DNA of 64,000 bases from Streptococcaceae bacterium (GCA_022484805.1 JAKVKP010000010.1:1-64000), one strand, 5' to 3'; positions 8,589-17,665 are shown, counted from the first letter of the stretch. Notes: generated by a model not told the origin, from the sequence alone. Program-made: numbers and translations.

Positions 8589-9308
8589 CTAGCTTTCAGC
8601 CAATGAAAAATATGCTGAAACTTCATCCTTTATACTACGAAAATATTCTTCTTCCTTATGCCTCGGAAAAGGTAGGTCAACCACGATTTCAGACAAAACC
8701 TGTCCACTATCTAAAATCAAAATCCGATCCGATAAATAAATTGCTTCCTCAATGTCATGAGTAACCAATAAGGCTGTCATCTGCTGTTTTTTGCAAAGAC
8801 TTGCTAATAATTTTTGCATCTCCTGCCTTGTAAAAGCGTCCAGTGCCCCAAGTGGTTCATCCAATAATAATAATGACGGCTGATGAAGTAATGCTCTGGC
8901 AAATGCGACTCTCTGCTTTTGTCCACCGGAAAGCTGATGCGGATAATAATCAGTATATTCCGACAAGCCAACCTGTCCTAAAAGCTTTATTGCCTCAGCT
9001 TTTTTTCCTTTATAATTACCAATTAATAAATTATTCAATACCGTTTTCCAAGGCAACAATCGACCGTCCTGAAACATCATTCTCGCCTCCGGATTAACCT
9101 GATTAACTTGTTTGCCATCGTGCAATATCTGACCTGAATCTGGCTTATCTAGACCTGAAAGTAATCTTAGCAATGTACTTTTTCCTGTACCACTCTTACC
9201 AATTACAGTAACAAACTCGCCTTTACTCACCGTAAAATCAATATCATCAAAAACCTGTCTTTCAGAAAATTGTTTCGAAATATGTTCAACTATCAATAAA
9301 TCCTTCAT
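8589..9308 (-). CDS. SsuB/TauB-type ABC transporter ATP-binding protein
   Basis: A 239-residue ATPase of the nitrate/sulfonate/taurine importer family. Walker A is GKSGTGKST, the signature is LSGGQKQR, Walker B is LLLLDEPLGALD and the switch His is in VTHDIEEA. The reading frame is open from 9341, but ATG at 9308 with AGGAAGGAG upstream fits best and lies 17 bp past the permease stop. It is the last gene of an operon with permease, binding protein, AMP-forming ligase and acyltransferase-3. The substrate is inferred only from the family. Confidence 0.92.
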   Translation of the reverse strand: MKDLLIVEHISKQFSERQVFDDIDFTVSKGEFVTVIGKSGTGKSTLLRLLSGLDKPDSGQILHDGKQVNQVNPEARMMFQDGRLLPWKTVLNNLLIGNYKGKKAEAIKLLGQVGLSEYTDYYPHQLSGGQKQRVAFARALLHQPSLLLLDEPLGALDAFTRQEMQKLLASLCKKQQMTALLVTHDIEEAIYLSDRILILDSGQVLSEIVVDLPFPRHKEEEYFRSIKDEVSAYFSLAES

Positions 9309-9325
9309 CACTACACTGCTCCTTC

Positions 9326-10090
9326 CTACTGAATTTTCCATTCTAAAGCTGAGGATTCAAAGTATTTTGCAACTAAGTCCGAAAGCTTGCCCAACACGGC
9401 ATATAAAAGAATACTCAAAATAATCACATCCATCTGCATAAATTCACGTGCATTCATCGCCATATAACCAATACCTGAATCCGAAGCAATTGTTTCCGCC
9501 ACAATCAAGGTTGTCCACATAATACCCAGAGCATAGCGGACACCAACTAAGATTGACGGCAGAGCGCTTGGAAAAACAATCGACCAAAATGTTTGCCAAC
9601 GGCTCAATTGATAGATTGCAGCCATTTCCAATAAATCCTCATCAACATTCATAATACCGTGCATTGTATTCACATAAATTGGAAACATAACACCAATCGC
9701 CACTAGAAAGATTTTACTAATTTCATCTATTCCAAACCAAGCTATCACAAGAGGAATCAAGGCTAGATGCGGAATATTACGAATCATTTGAATTGTTGAG
9801 TCAAAAAAAGATCGCCCAATATCACTCAAGCCAGTCAATAATCCTAGTAAAAAGCCAATCATGCCACCAATTGCGAAACCAACAGTCGCCCGATAAAGAC
9901 TGATAGTCAAATTGCGCATTAATTCACCACTTAGAAATAATTCTTTACCAGCCTTAACTACTTCTAGAGGTGAGGCTAGAATATTTTCAGATAATAAATT
10001 TAAACTGCTTGCACCTTGCCAAATCATCACTAATAAAACTGGAATCAATATAGGAAGCACTTTTAGTATTTGTTTTTTTAAAGTAATCAT
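9326..10090 (-). CDS. SsuC/TauC-type ABC transporter permease
   Basis: A 254-residue inner-membrane permease with about six segments and the BPD_transp_1 coupling region (EMAAIYQLSRWQTFWSIVFP). The frame opens at 10138, but the ATG at 10090 has a clear AAGGAG six bases upstream, and the earlier ATGs would overlap the binding protein gene. It is the membrane partner of the SsuB-like ATPase and the SsuA-like binding protein, and belongs to the sulfonate/nitrate/taurine importer family. Confidence 0.92.
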   Translation of the reverse strand: MITLKKQILKVLPILIPVLLVMIWQGASSLNLLSENILASPLEVVKAGKELFLSGELMRNLTISLYRATVGFAIGGMIGFLLGLLTGLSDIGRSFFDSTIQMIRNIPHLALIPLVIAWFGIDEISKIFLVAIGVMFPIYVNTMHGIMNVDEDLLEMAAIYQLSRWQTFWSIVFPSALPSILVGVRYALGIMWTTLIVAETIASDSGIGYMAMNAREFMQMDVIILSILLYAVLGKLSDLVAKYFESSALEWKIQ

Positions 10091-10100
10091 TCGGTTCTCC

Positions 10101-11090
10101 TTAATTATCCGATTGATAAACGGCATCATTGACATCAATCTGCTTTTCTATAAAGCCACCTGCTAAGAATGTATCGGCAATGTCTTGCTGTTCACTCATG
10201 ATTTCATCTGTTAATTCATCCATACCATAGGTACGACGATTCACCATAACCTCAATAACACTCTGGTCAATATCTAATGTCTTCGCCAATTTTTCAGCAA
10301 CTTCACTTTTATTTTCATTCACCCAATTCAATGCATAGCTCATTGACTCAATTAAGGTTGTTGTAACATCCTCATGTGAGCTTGCAAAGCTTTCTGTTGA
10401 TAAAATAAAATCTCGATCTGTCGAAAAGCCTTCAGCTGTTGTTAAAATTTCTGCCGATGCTTCTATCTGAGCCGATGCTGTATAAGGATCCCAGACCACC
10501 CAAGCATCTACATTATTATTCTCAAAAGCAATTCGTCCTGCACTTGGATTTAAATATTCAATCGTTACATCGTCTGTAGTCAAGCCAACGCTTTCTAATG
10601 CCTTAATTAAGAAATAATGTGCACTCGAACCTTTCGAAACAGCAATCCTCTTACCAGCCAAATCTTCTAATGAATCAATTGAGCTACCACTAGGTGTTAA
10701 GATTGCACTACCCTCATATTTTGAAAAGCTACTTGCTATGTAAACAACATCTGAACCACTGCTTTGAGAGACCACAGGTGGCGTATTGCCTGTTCGTCCG
10801 TAATCAACACTTCCTGTTGCTAATGCCTCTAAAAGTGCACTACCATCTGTAAAGGATTTCCATTTTACTTTATAGCCTTTTGCCTCTAAGCTCTCCTCTA
10901 GCGTCCCTTCGATTTTTGCTAGATGAAAAATATCTCCCTTTTGATAGCCAATGGTAATCGTTTCTAAGCTTGCATCTTGATTAGAGGTACCATAAATATT
11001 TTGATAGCCAACCCATACACCAACCAACCACAGTAATCCTAATAGAGCCGCAAGTAAATTTTTAATTTTCTTCTGTCTTCGTATCATCAC
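10101..11090 (-). CDS. SsuA-type substrate-binding protein, no lipobox
   Basis: A 329-residue periplasmic-binding-protein fold of the aliphatic sulfonate family (NMT1/SsuA). Visible features are TIGYQKGDIFHLAKIEG near the N-terminus, GSVDYGRTGNTPP around residue 100 and KRIAVSKGSSAHYFL. The N-terminus is a positively charged stretch and one hydrophobic segment (about 12-28) with no cysteine. The usual Gram-positive lipoprotein anchor is therefore missing, and the protein is probably held by an uncleaved anchor or secreted. Its start overlaps the ligase stop (TGATG), so the two are translationally coupled. The ligand is unproven. Confidence 0.9.
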   Translation of the reverse strand: MMIRRQKKIKNLLAALLGLLWLVGVWVGYQNIYGTSNQDASLETITIGYQKGDIFHLAKIEGTLEESLEAKGYKVKWKSFTDGSALLEALATGSVDYGRTGNTPPVVSQSSGSDVVYIASSFSKYEGSAILTPSGSSIDSLEDLAGKRIAVSKGSSAHYFLIKALESVGLTTDDVTIEYLNPSAGRIAFENNNVDAWVVWDPYTASAQIEASAEILTTAEGFSTDRDFILSTESFASSHEDVTTTLIESMSYALNWVNENKSEVAEKLAKTLDIDQSVIEVMVNRRTYGMDELTDEIMSEQQDIADTFLAGGFIEKQIDVNDAVYQSDN

Positions 11091-12619
11091 GCACTGGCTC
11101 CTTTTGATAAATATTTTTCAATCACCTTTTGCCGTTGAACCTTTCCTGTGGGACCAACTGGTAATTCATCAACAAAAAAATATAATTCTGGGCACTTAAA
11201 GCTTGATAGCTCCGTATGACAATGTTGATTCAAAAGTGCCTTTACTTCTGACAGCTGTTGGTCAATATCAGAGGTTAAAACGACAAAAGCTGCTGCTCTT
11301 TGACCAACGACATCATCTTTTACAGGAATAACCGCTACACTATCAACATAATGATGATCCAGTATGACATTTTCTACCTCGTAGGGACTGATTTTTTCAC
11401 CGCCACGATTTATCATTTCTTTCTTGCGACCAACAACAAAAAGATAACCATCTTCATTTAAATAACCTGAATCACCTGTATAAAACCAACCATTATAAAA
11501 GCTTTCAGACGCAGCATTATTTTGATATTGCTGAATAATACTTTTACCCCTAACGACGATTTCTCCAATTTGATTTGGAAATTGTTCAATGTCATATTCA
11601 TCAACAACCTTTAACTCGATACCAAATGGCTTGCCAACAGAGCCCAGAATATGCCTTTCTGGCGGTAAAGGATTTACACATAGCTGACTTGCGCCCTCAG
11701 TCATACCATATGATTCGATGACAATGGTCTTAAATTTAGTTTCAAAATCGTGTGCAATCGTGGGAGCTAGTGGCGCAGATGCAGATCTAATAAATCTAAG
11801 TGAATGGTTGATTACCTGATTTTCTTTAGCCTTTTTCAATAGAATCGTCAAAATGGCTGGTGCAACTGACACCCAAGTAATTCGTTCAGATTCAATAATG
11901 CCCCAAAAATGACTTGCGCTAAATTTTTTACCAATCACTAGCTTCCCATCTGTTAAAATAGTTGAAATTAAAGAAATTACCTGTGCATTTATATGAAATA
12001 ACGGTAAGCAAACATAGGTAATGTCCTCACGCACTAATTGATGAGAAGCAGAAATATTATCCACTGCAGCCAACAATTGTTCATAGGAAATACCAACTGC
12101 TTTAGGCTCTCCGGTGGTACCTGAGGTATACATTAATAGCGCATTAGAAGATGACGTAAGCCCTTGAACGCATATTTTACTATTTTCAGATAGATTAACT
12201 AGAAAATGACCATGGAAAAAATCAAAATTTAACTCAATTCTTGTAAATGTAGTCAATAATTGATTCGCTGACTGCAAGAGCTCACTTCTCTCATCTTCAA
12301 GTATGATGGCTTGATAGGAATGACGCTCTAATAATGTCCCCAGCTCCCTCTTTGAAATTTGTGAATTAACAGAAGTTATTGTTATCCCAGATTTTAACGC
12401 TGCCAAATAAAATAAAATAAAGCGATAGGAATTAGGTAATCCAATAATAATTGAATCTCCCGAATATAGATGGTTTTCTATGTATAATTGTTGAATTTTT
12501 TCTATTTGATTATTAATTGTCCTTTTAGAATGCCACTGATTTGTCTCTAGGTCTTTCACAAATTTTCGATTAACATCTTGCATTAAAATTTCATTTATTT
12601 TCTCAATTATTGGAATCAT
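11087..12619 (-). CDS. AMP-forming acyl-CoA synthetase/ligase
   Basis: A 510-residue ANL-superfamily enzyme. The P-loop is LLMYTSGTTGEPK, the acyl-binding core is ESYGMTEGAS, the hinge Asp lies in YTGDSGYL, the GRKKEMINRGGEKISP A8 region is present, and the catalytic Lys is in PTGKVQR near the end. The family activates a carboxylate as an acyl-AMP and then a thioester. The carboxylate here is unknown. The start shares one base with the stop of the acyltransferase-3 gene, and the stop overlaps the binding protein gene. One translationally coupled operon is therefore clear, an odd pairing with an SsuABC-type importer. Confidence 0.88.
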   Translation of the reverse strand: MIPIIEKINEILMQDVNRKFVKDLETNQWHSKRTINNQIEKIQQLYIENHLYSGDSIIIGLPNSYRFILFYLAALKSGITITSVNSQISKRELGTLLERHSYQAIILEDERSELLQSANQLLTTFTRIELNFDFFHGHFLVNLSENSKICVQGLTSSSNALLMYTSGTTGEPKAVGISYEQLLAAVDNISASHQLVREDITYVCLPLFHINAQVISLISTILTDGKLVIGKKFSASHFWGIIESERITWVSVAPAILTILLKKAKENQVINHSLRFIRSASAPLAPTIAHDFETKFKTIVIESYGMTEGASQLCVNPLPPERHILGSVGKPFGIELKVVDEYDIEQFPNQIGEIVVRGKSIIQQYQNNAASESFYNGWFYTGDSGYLNEDGYLFVVGRKKEMINRGGEKISPYEVENVILDHHYVDSVAVIPVKDDVVGQRAAAFVVLTSDIDQQLSEVKALLNQHCHTELSSFKCPELYFFVDELPVGPTGKVQRQKVIEKYLSKGASA

Positions 12620-13746
12620 TAAATTGACCCTTTCTTTTGATATTTTCTACCGATTACATAAGATAAAACTGGTGTCTGGTAACAAATTTTAGATATTGCA
12701 AAGGATAAGCCGTACACCATCGCAATTAAAAATGGAATTGCTGGAATGACTAATGAAGGGAAATTCGAAAGAATTGGAATAATAAATTTAGCGACTAAAG
12801 AGATTCCAACTGCTTGTGTTAAATAAATACCGAATGAAAGTCGAGCACCTGTGGTAATCCACTTTGTAATCATTGACTGTTTATTTTTACGCCCATTTTG
12901 AGACCACCGGATACCATAATACAAAACAAAGATAATCATCACTAAAGCATATAAAATAAATAATGGCTGATGAACCGATTTAGCCGCCTTATCAGAAAGA
13001 CCTAATACAAAACGATTCCAAAAATAATATAGCCAAATCGTTGGCAGCATGATTAATAATAAATACTTAATTTTATTAGTATGTTTTTGAATTAAAGCAA
13101 TTAATTGGTCATAATATAAAGCAGTGATTCCGCCCGAAATGAAATAAAATTGATACGAACCAACAAAAATACCATAATGAGAAAAAAGATATGGCCAATT
13201 AGTCGTATCATAGTTGCCTATTTTATATTTGATAAAATAAGTAATCATACATTGAATCAGCAAACTAATTATCCAAACCAATTTTAAATACGGCTTATAT
13301 TTTTTCATCAAATTTAATAAAAAAGGAAAAATCAGATATAATTGCATCGTAACCAAAACATAATATAGATACGCCTGATCGCCATGAATCACAGATGAAT
13401 AAAAGTGAGTCAAGGTCGCCTGAAAGCCTTGCGATGACAATAAAGGCAGGCTATAAATCAAATTCCAAAATAAATAAGGAATCCCAATTAAAAAATAACG
13501 TTTCTTCCAAAAAGTAGTAGCTTTAATTTCTCTATTCTGATAAGCAAGAAATAACACCAATCCAGTCATAAACATGAAACCCATTCGAGTAAAATGTAAC
13601 GATGAATGTATGCAAGCTAAGATGAGATACATTGGGCTATCTACTTCAAAAATATTTTTACAAATACCAACGATATGATTTGATAACACCCCAATAATAA
13701 AAAAATTGCGCATGAAATCAACTTCATATAAATATCTTCGCTTCAA
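12619..13746 (-). CDS. Acyltransferase-3 family membrane protein
   Basis: A 375-residue integral membrane protein with about ten hydrophobic helices. It resembles the acyltransferase-3 family (OafA, OatA without the SGNH domain), with an N-terminal Arg/Tyr-rich start, His23 in SNHIVG and a helix carrying HSSLHFTRMGFMF. Such proteins move an acyl group from a cytoplasmic donor to a glycan or lipid at the cell surface. It is the first gene of the operon with the AMP ligase and the ABC importer. A link in which the ligase makes the acyl donor is an inference. Confidence 0.85.
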   Translation of the reverse strand: MKRRYLYEVDFMRNFFIIGVLSNHIVGICKNIFEVDSPMYLILACIHSSLHFTRMGFMFMTGLVLFLAYQNREIKATTFWKKRYFLIGIPYLFWNLIYSLPLLSSQGFQATLTHFYSSVIHGDQAYLYYVLVTMQLYLIFPFLLNLMKKYKPYLKLVWIISLLIQCMITYFIKYKIGNYDTTNWPYLFSHYGIFVGSYQFYFISGGITALYYDQLIALIQKHTNKIKYLLLIMLPTIWLYYFWNRFVLGLSDKAAKSVHQPLFILYALVMIIFVLYYGIRWSQNGRKNKQSMITKWITTGARLSFGIYLTQAVGISLVAKFIIPILSNFPSLVIPAIPFLIAMVYGLSFAISKICYQTPVLSYVIGRKYQKKGSI

Positions 13747-13880
13747 GTAAATTCTCCTTCTAAAACTAAAATGAATGCACTTTCATCAATTAATATAAAT
13801 TGACCGGCTTAAATAAAACTGAAAATTCAAAAAAAATATTATAAATCAATTTATCTGAGTTAAAACTAAGAAAATATGTC

Positions 13881-13911
13881 AAAAAAAAGCCAAATCATCT
13901 AATAATGATTT
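13881..13911 (-). terminator. Terminator downstream of the lsa-type gene
   Basis: AAATCAT (13892-13898) and ATGATTT (13905-13911) form a perfect 7-bp stem. On the minus strand a run of eight T follows (13881-13888). Confidence 0.85.
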
Positions 13912-13964
13912 GACTCTTCTGTTTTATAATATAATTTAATTATAAAAAATATAATTATTAGCCA

Positions 13965-15458
13965 TTAGTCTAATTTTATTGTTTGATTGGCAATTTTTTT
14001 TATAAACGCAGCATCGTGCTCCACAAATATCATTGATGGCATTGTTTTTAAAATCAAATCTTCCAGTTGTTGATGATTGAATACATCCAAATAATTCAGA
14101 GGCTCATCCCAAACATACAGATTTGCTGGCTCTGTCAAAGCCTTTGCCAGCTCAACTTTCTTACGCTGCCCCATACTCATTGTTTCAATTCGCTGATTAA
14201 AAACTGACCGCTCCATTCCTAATTTTTTTAGCTGATTTAAAAATATAGAATAGTCTAAATGATTGGTTGATGCAAAAGCTGCTAAATAACCTTGATTATC
14301 TTCAAAATTTTGTCTGATGTAGGAAATTTTCAAACCAGTTGCCATCGTCAGTTCCCCGACTGACTGACCTTGAAATTCATTCACTAAATATTTTAAAATG
14401 CTGCTTTTTCCTGAACCGTTATCACCTGTTATGGCTAATCTTGTACCTTTAGTCAACTCAAAACTAATCGGTTTAAACAGTAGTTGAGATTTAGTAGCAA
14501 AGCTTAATGAAAAATGGCTTGCCTGCAATAGCCTTATATAGCGCGATTGCTGATAATTAATTGATAAATCGTCTACGGCTTCAATATTTTTTAACAGCTG
14601 ACTTTTACTTTCAATCTGATTATTCATACGTTTTTCAAGATTTTTAGCTTTTTTCATCATTCTAGCACTTCTAGCACCAATAAAGCCGGTATCAAGGATA
14701 CTACCGCTCCCCTTGATTTTGGCACTGCCAAACTTATCTCCCTCTCGATGATTTGACCAACTTGTTTTTTCTTTTGCCGTTTTTTCTAAACGTCCGATTT
14801 CACCCTTCAATCGCTCATTTTGATTTAATTCAAATTGATCTCTCAAAGCTTTTTCATGTTCATAAACGCTAAAGTTGCCTTGATACAAAATTAAGTCTGA
14901 TTTTTCGATGGCTATAATATGGTCTGTTACCTCATTCAAAAATGAACGGTCATGACTTACCACAATATAACCCGACTTACTCTTTAAATACTGTGCTACA
15001 ACCTGTCGCCCTGTAATATCCAAATGATTAGTTGGTTCATCAATTAAAGGAAATTTACCAGCTTCTAAAAATAACAATGCAAGCAAAAGCTTAGTCTGCT
15101 CACCCCCTGAAAGAAGTTGATAAGGTCGCCATAAAATATCAGGGCTTACTTGGAGTAAGCGTAATTCTCTTTCAAGCTCCCATTGTTCAAAATTAGCAAT
15201 CGTTTCAGCAATCTGATAAGCTAAAGCACGTGGATTACTGACCTTCTGTGGAAAATAGATAAATTCAAAAGGAGCAACTACTTTACCAGAATACTCTAGC
15301 TGATTTAAAATCAATTTTAATAAGGTGGTTTTACCGCGTCCATTACGACCAACTAGCCCGAGGTGCCAGTTCTCATCAATTACTAGAGAAACATCATTAA
15401 ACATTGCTTGCTGTCCTGGGTAAGCAAATGATAATTTTTTCAATTCAATCTTCGACAT
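13965..15458 (-). CDS. Lsa-type ABC-F ribosomal protection protein
   Basis: A 497-residue twin-ATPase ABC-F protein with no membrane segments. The first Walker A is GRNGRGKTT (about 37-45), with signature LLSGGEQTK and Walker B FPLIDEPTNHLD. The second half has GDNGSGKSS, MSMGQRKKVE and VWDEPLNYLD. Length and residues throughout match the Lsa family (Lsa(A) is 498 residues). That family protects ribosomes from lincosamides, streptogramin A and pleuromutilins. An upstream in-frame ATG exists, but ATG 15458 follows a perfect GGAGG. A leader peptide and attenuator lie upstream, which supports drug-induced expression. Actual resistance and its spectrum are not shown by the sequence. Confidence 0.93.
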   Translation of the reverse strand: MSKIELKKLSFAYPGQQAMFNDVSLVIDENWHLGLVGRNGRGKTTLLKLILNQLEYSGKVVAPFEFIYFPQKVSNPRALAYQIAETIANFEQWELERELRLLQVSPDILWRPYQLLSGGEQTKLLLALLFLEAGKFPLIDEPTNHLDITGRQVVAQYLKSKSGYIVVSHDRSFLNEVTDHIIAIEKSDLILYQGNFSVYEHEKALRDQFELNQNERLKGEIGRLEKTAKEKTSWSNHREGDKFGSAKIKGSGSILDTGFIGARSARMMKKAKNLEKRMNNQIESKSQLLKNIEAVDDLSINYQQSRYIRLLQASHFSLSFATKSQLLFKPISFELTKGTRLAITGDNGSGKSSILKYLVNEFQGQSVGELTMATGLKISYIRQNFEDNQGYLAAFASTNHLDYSIFLNQLKKLGMERSVFNQRIETMSMGQRKKVELAKALTEPANLYVWDEPLNYLDVFNHQQLEDLILKTMPSMIFVEHDAAFIKKIANQTIKLD

Positions 15459-15498
15459 AAAAAACCTCCAAAAATCCATTGATGACTAGATTTTGGAG
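15459..15498 (-). terminator. Attenuator hairpin that buries the lsa ribosome binding site
   Basis: On the minus strand CTCCAAAATC (from 15489-15498) pairs with GATTTTTGGAG (15466-15476) around a 12-nt loop with one extra U. Six T follow (15459-15464), and the start codon comes directly after. The stem includes GGAG of the Shine-Dalgarno. The structure can act as a terminator, as a ribosome-site lock, or both. Confidence 0.85.
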
Positions 15499-15616
15499 AT
15501 TTTCTTTAAATTTTATAAGCAAATATTTACACTATAAAAAATAAGCCTATAAAAGTGCTATCATTTACAGTATATCTATTCAATTAAAAGCGCCAAAAAA
15601 ATCCAAAATCAGTCAT
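15482..15616 (-). promoter_or_regulatory. Antiterminator pairing in the lsa leader
   Basis: The leader RNA segment AUGACUGAUUUUGG (complement of 15603-15616) is complementary to CCAAAAUC-U-AGUCAU (complement of 15482-15496) over 14 bp with a single bulged U. The second partner includes the 5' arm of the terminator. Terminator and antiterminator are therefore mutually exclusive, the layout of ribosome-mediated attenuation. Confidence 0.8.
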
Positions 15617-15634
15617 ATTTTTACTAAAAAACAT
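15584..15634 (-). CDS. Leader peptide of the lsa-type gene
   Basis: A 16-codon open frame (MFFSKNMTDFGFFWRF) lies between the promoter and the attenuator. An internal ATG gives a 10-residue version. Codons 7-11 lie inside the antiterminator segment, so a ribosome stalled in the first codons would leave that segment free, while a moving ribosome would cover it. No strong ribosome binding site precedes either ATG, which is the main weakness of the call. Confidence 0.55.
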   Translation of the reverse strand: MFFSKNMTDFGFFWRF

Positions 15635-15691
15635 TTATTTGATTTTGAAATTTTTCAATGCGCTTCACTTCTTTCTCTATTTAATAAATTA

Positions 15692-15720
15692 ACCATACAA
15701 TCAATTATTCAAATGGTCAA
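15692..15720 (-). promoter_or_regulatory. Promoter of the lsa-type gene
   Basis: On the minus strand -35 TTGACC (15715-15720) and -10 TATGGT (15692-15697) are 17 bp apart. Transcription would begin near 15685 and give a leader of about 225 nt. Confidence 0.65.
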
Positions 15721-15801
15721 GTTTTTATCATTTTTTTATTTTTTAAAAGATAAGAATAAATAAAATTTTAGTAATTTATTCGTGAATCAGGTCTTGCTTT
15801 A

Positions 15802-15810
15802 TGATATAAT
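15802..15810 (+). promoter_or_regulatory. Extended -10 promoter of ezrA
   Basis: TGATATAAT is an extended -10 element 74 bp upstream of the ezrA start. No good -35 is visible, as is common for extended -10 promoters. Confidence 0.55.
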
Positions 15811-15883
15811 TTTCATTGTATATTAACGAACGTATTAGTTATTCATTATATTAAATATATTACAACAAGACAGGGGAATTCAG

Positions 15884-17611
15884 ATGCCTAAAAGCTTAAT
15901 ATGGGTTATTGTTATCTTATTAATTATTATCGTTGCATTTTATATTGTGAGCTTGATTTTCAAAAAGAAGAGTCAAGATCGACTGGATGCACTAGAAGAA
16001 CGTAAAAATACACTTTTTGAACTCCCAGTTTCTGATGAAATTGAACGAGTTAAGCAAATGCACCTAGTAGGTGAAAGTCAAAATACGTTTCGAGAATGGA
16101 ATCAAAAATGGACTGATATTTTAAATAACTCTTTAGCCGATTTAGAATCTCATATTTTTGAAGCTGAAAATTTAAATGAAACGCTTCGCTTCATCAAGGC
16201 CGGTCATATTATTGATACTGCCGAAAGCCAAATTGAATTAATGGAGACTGACGTTCAATCCATTCGTAATGGTCTAAAAAATCTCCGTGAAACTGAAGAA
16301 AAAAATTCAATTGCTGTTCAAGAAGCACTTGATGTTTACGAAGAATTAAGCAAAACAATTAAGGAAGGCAAAGCAAAATTTGGTAATACCATTTCCGAAT
16401 TAGAAATACGCCTCTATAATATCGAAATTGAGTTCACTCAATTCGTTGCCTTAAATACTTCAGGTGATCCAATTGAAGCGACTAAGGTTTTGAAAAAGGC
16501 CGAAGAAGATACTTATGATTTAAAATCAGCTTCTGACCGTATTCCGCCAATCATTGAAGAATTAAATGAGACCTTCCCAGCACAAATTGAAGAGCTTGAA
16601 AAAGGCTACCAAAAATTAATTGATCAAAAATATGTCTTCGCGGAAAAGAATATTGAAGCACAAATTGAAGATATTAAAGGTAAAATTACCTCTGCTATTT
16701 CTGATATTGAACGCTTTGAAATTGATGAGACTGAAAATAATAACGAAAATATTCAAAATGCGATTGACAGCCTTTATGATACTTTTGAAAGTGAAATTGA
16801 TGCTAAGGTTTTCGTTACTAAGAACCTAAAGACAATTAAAGAGTATATTAATCACGCTAAAGATAATAACAAAAAATTATTAATAGAAATTGATCATGTT
16901 TCACAAAGCTACGCGCTCAATCACAATGAACTTGGACGTGCTAGAAGCTACCAAAATGAAATCGAAGAAATTGAACGCCAAACAAACGAACTCATTCCAC
17001 AGATAGAAAATCATGAAAAGGTTTATACAGAGGTTAAAACTTTCTTAGATGACTCATTCAGAGTTTTAGCAGATATCGAGAAGGAACAGGTAACAATTTC
17101 AAGTACGTTGGATACTTTAAGACAAGACGAGAAGGTTGCTTTACAAAAAATTGATGATTTTGAGCTTGAGCTTAGGGCAATTAAACGTCACGTCGAAAAA
17201 CAGCGCTTGCCTGGTTTACCACAGGAATATACGGATTTCTTCTTTACAACAACTGAGCAAGTTGAAAGTCTAATTGATGATCTAAATAAGGTTCGTATTA
17301 ATATTGAAGAAATCAACCAAAAAGTTAAGGCCTGTGGCGAAGAAATTAATCTACTAGGTAATCGTACTGAAGAGTTAATTGATGCTGCCGGCTTGGCGGA
17401 GCAGCTGATGCAGTATGCAAATCGTTGGCGCCATAACACACCAATCATCACTCAGGCATTTAACCGTTCTTATCAGCTATTTGCACAAGAATATGCCTAT
17501 AAAGCTTCACTTGATGAAATTGGTTCAGCCTTAGAAAAAATTGAACCCGGTTCATTTAAACGAATTGAACAATACTACTTTAAAAATAAAGATAGCTTGT
17601 TTGAAAATTAA
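15884..17611 (+). CDS. ezrA: Septation ring formation regulator EzrA
   Basis: A 575-residue protein with one N-terminal membrane helix (about 4-26, IVILLIIIVAFYIVSLIF) followed by long acidic, heptad-rich coiled coil to the end. This is the layout and length of EzrA. EzrA sits in the cell membrane with its spectrin-like repeats inside the cell, binds FtsZ and controls where and how division rings form. In cocci it also links division to peripheral wall synthesis. The start follows CAGGGGAATTCAG. A strong terminator follows the gene, so it is transcribed alone. Confidence 0.95.
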   Translation: MPKSLIWVIVILLIIIVAFYIVSLIFKKKSQDRLDALEERKNTLFELPVSDEIERVKQMHLVGESQNTFREWNQKWTDILNNSLADLESHIFEAENLNETLRFIKAGHIIDTAESQIELMETDVQSIRNGLKNLRETEEKNSIAVQEALDVYEELSKTIKEGKAKFGNTISELEIRLYNIEIEFTQFVALNTSGDPIEATKVLKKAEEDTYDLKSASDRIPPIIEELNETFPAQIEELEKGYQKLIDQKYVFAEKNIEAQIEDIKGKITSAISDIERFEIDETENNNENIQNAIDSLYDTFESEIDAKVFVTKNLKTIKEYINHAKDNNKKLLIEIDHVSQSYALNHNELGRARSYQNEIEEIERQTNELIPQIENHEKVYTEVKTFLDDSFRVLADIEKEQVTISSTLDTLRQDEKVALQKIDDFELELRAIKRHVEKQRLPGLPQEYTDFFFTTTEQVESLIDDLNKVRINIEEINQKVKACGEEINLLGNRTEELIDAAGLAEQLMQYANRWRHNTPIITQAFNRSYQLFAQEYAYKASLDEIGSALEKIEPGSFKRIEQYYFKNKDSLFEN

Positions 17612-17617
17612 TAAATT

Positions 17618-17648
17618 ACGTTTCGACTTTAAGTCGAGACGTATTTTT
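17618..17648 (+). terminator. ezrA terminator
   Basis: ACGT-T-TCGACTT pairs with AAGTCGA-G-ACGT, followed by ATTTTT, seven bases after the ezrA stop. Confidence 0.9.
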
Positions 17649-17665
17649 GTCTTCTACAAATTAAA

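Noticed and set aside
8589-11090. Firm call of sulfonate or taurine as substrate of the SsuABC-type importer
   Set aside because: The family fits several substrates, and the neighbours (ligase, acyltransferase) do not support sulfur scavenging.
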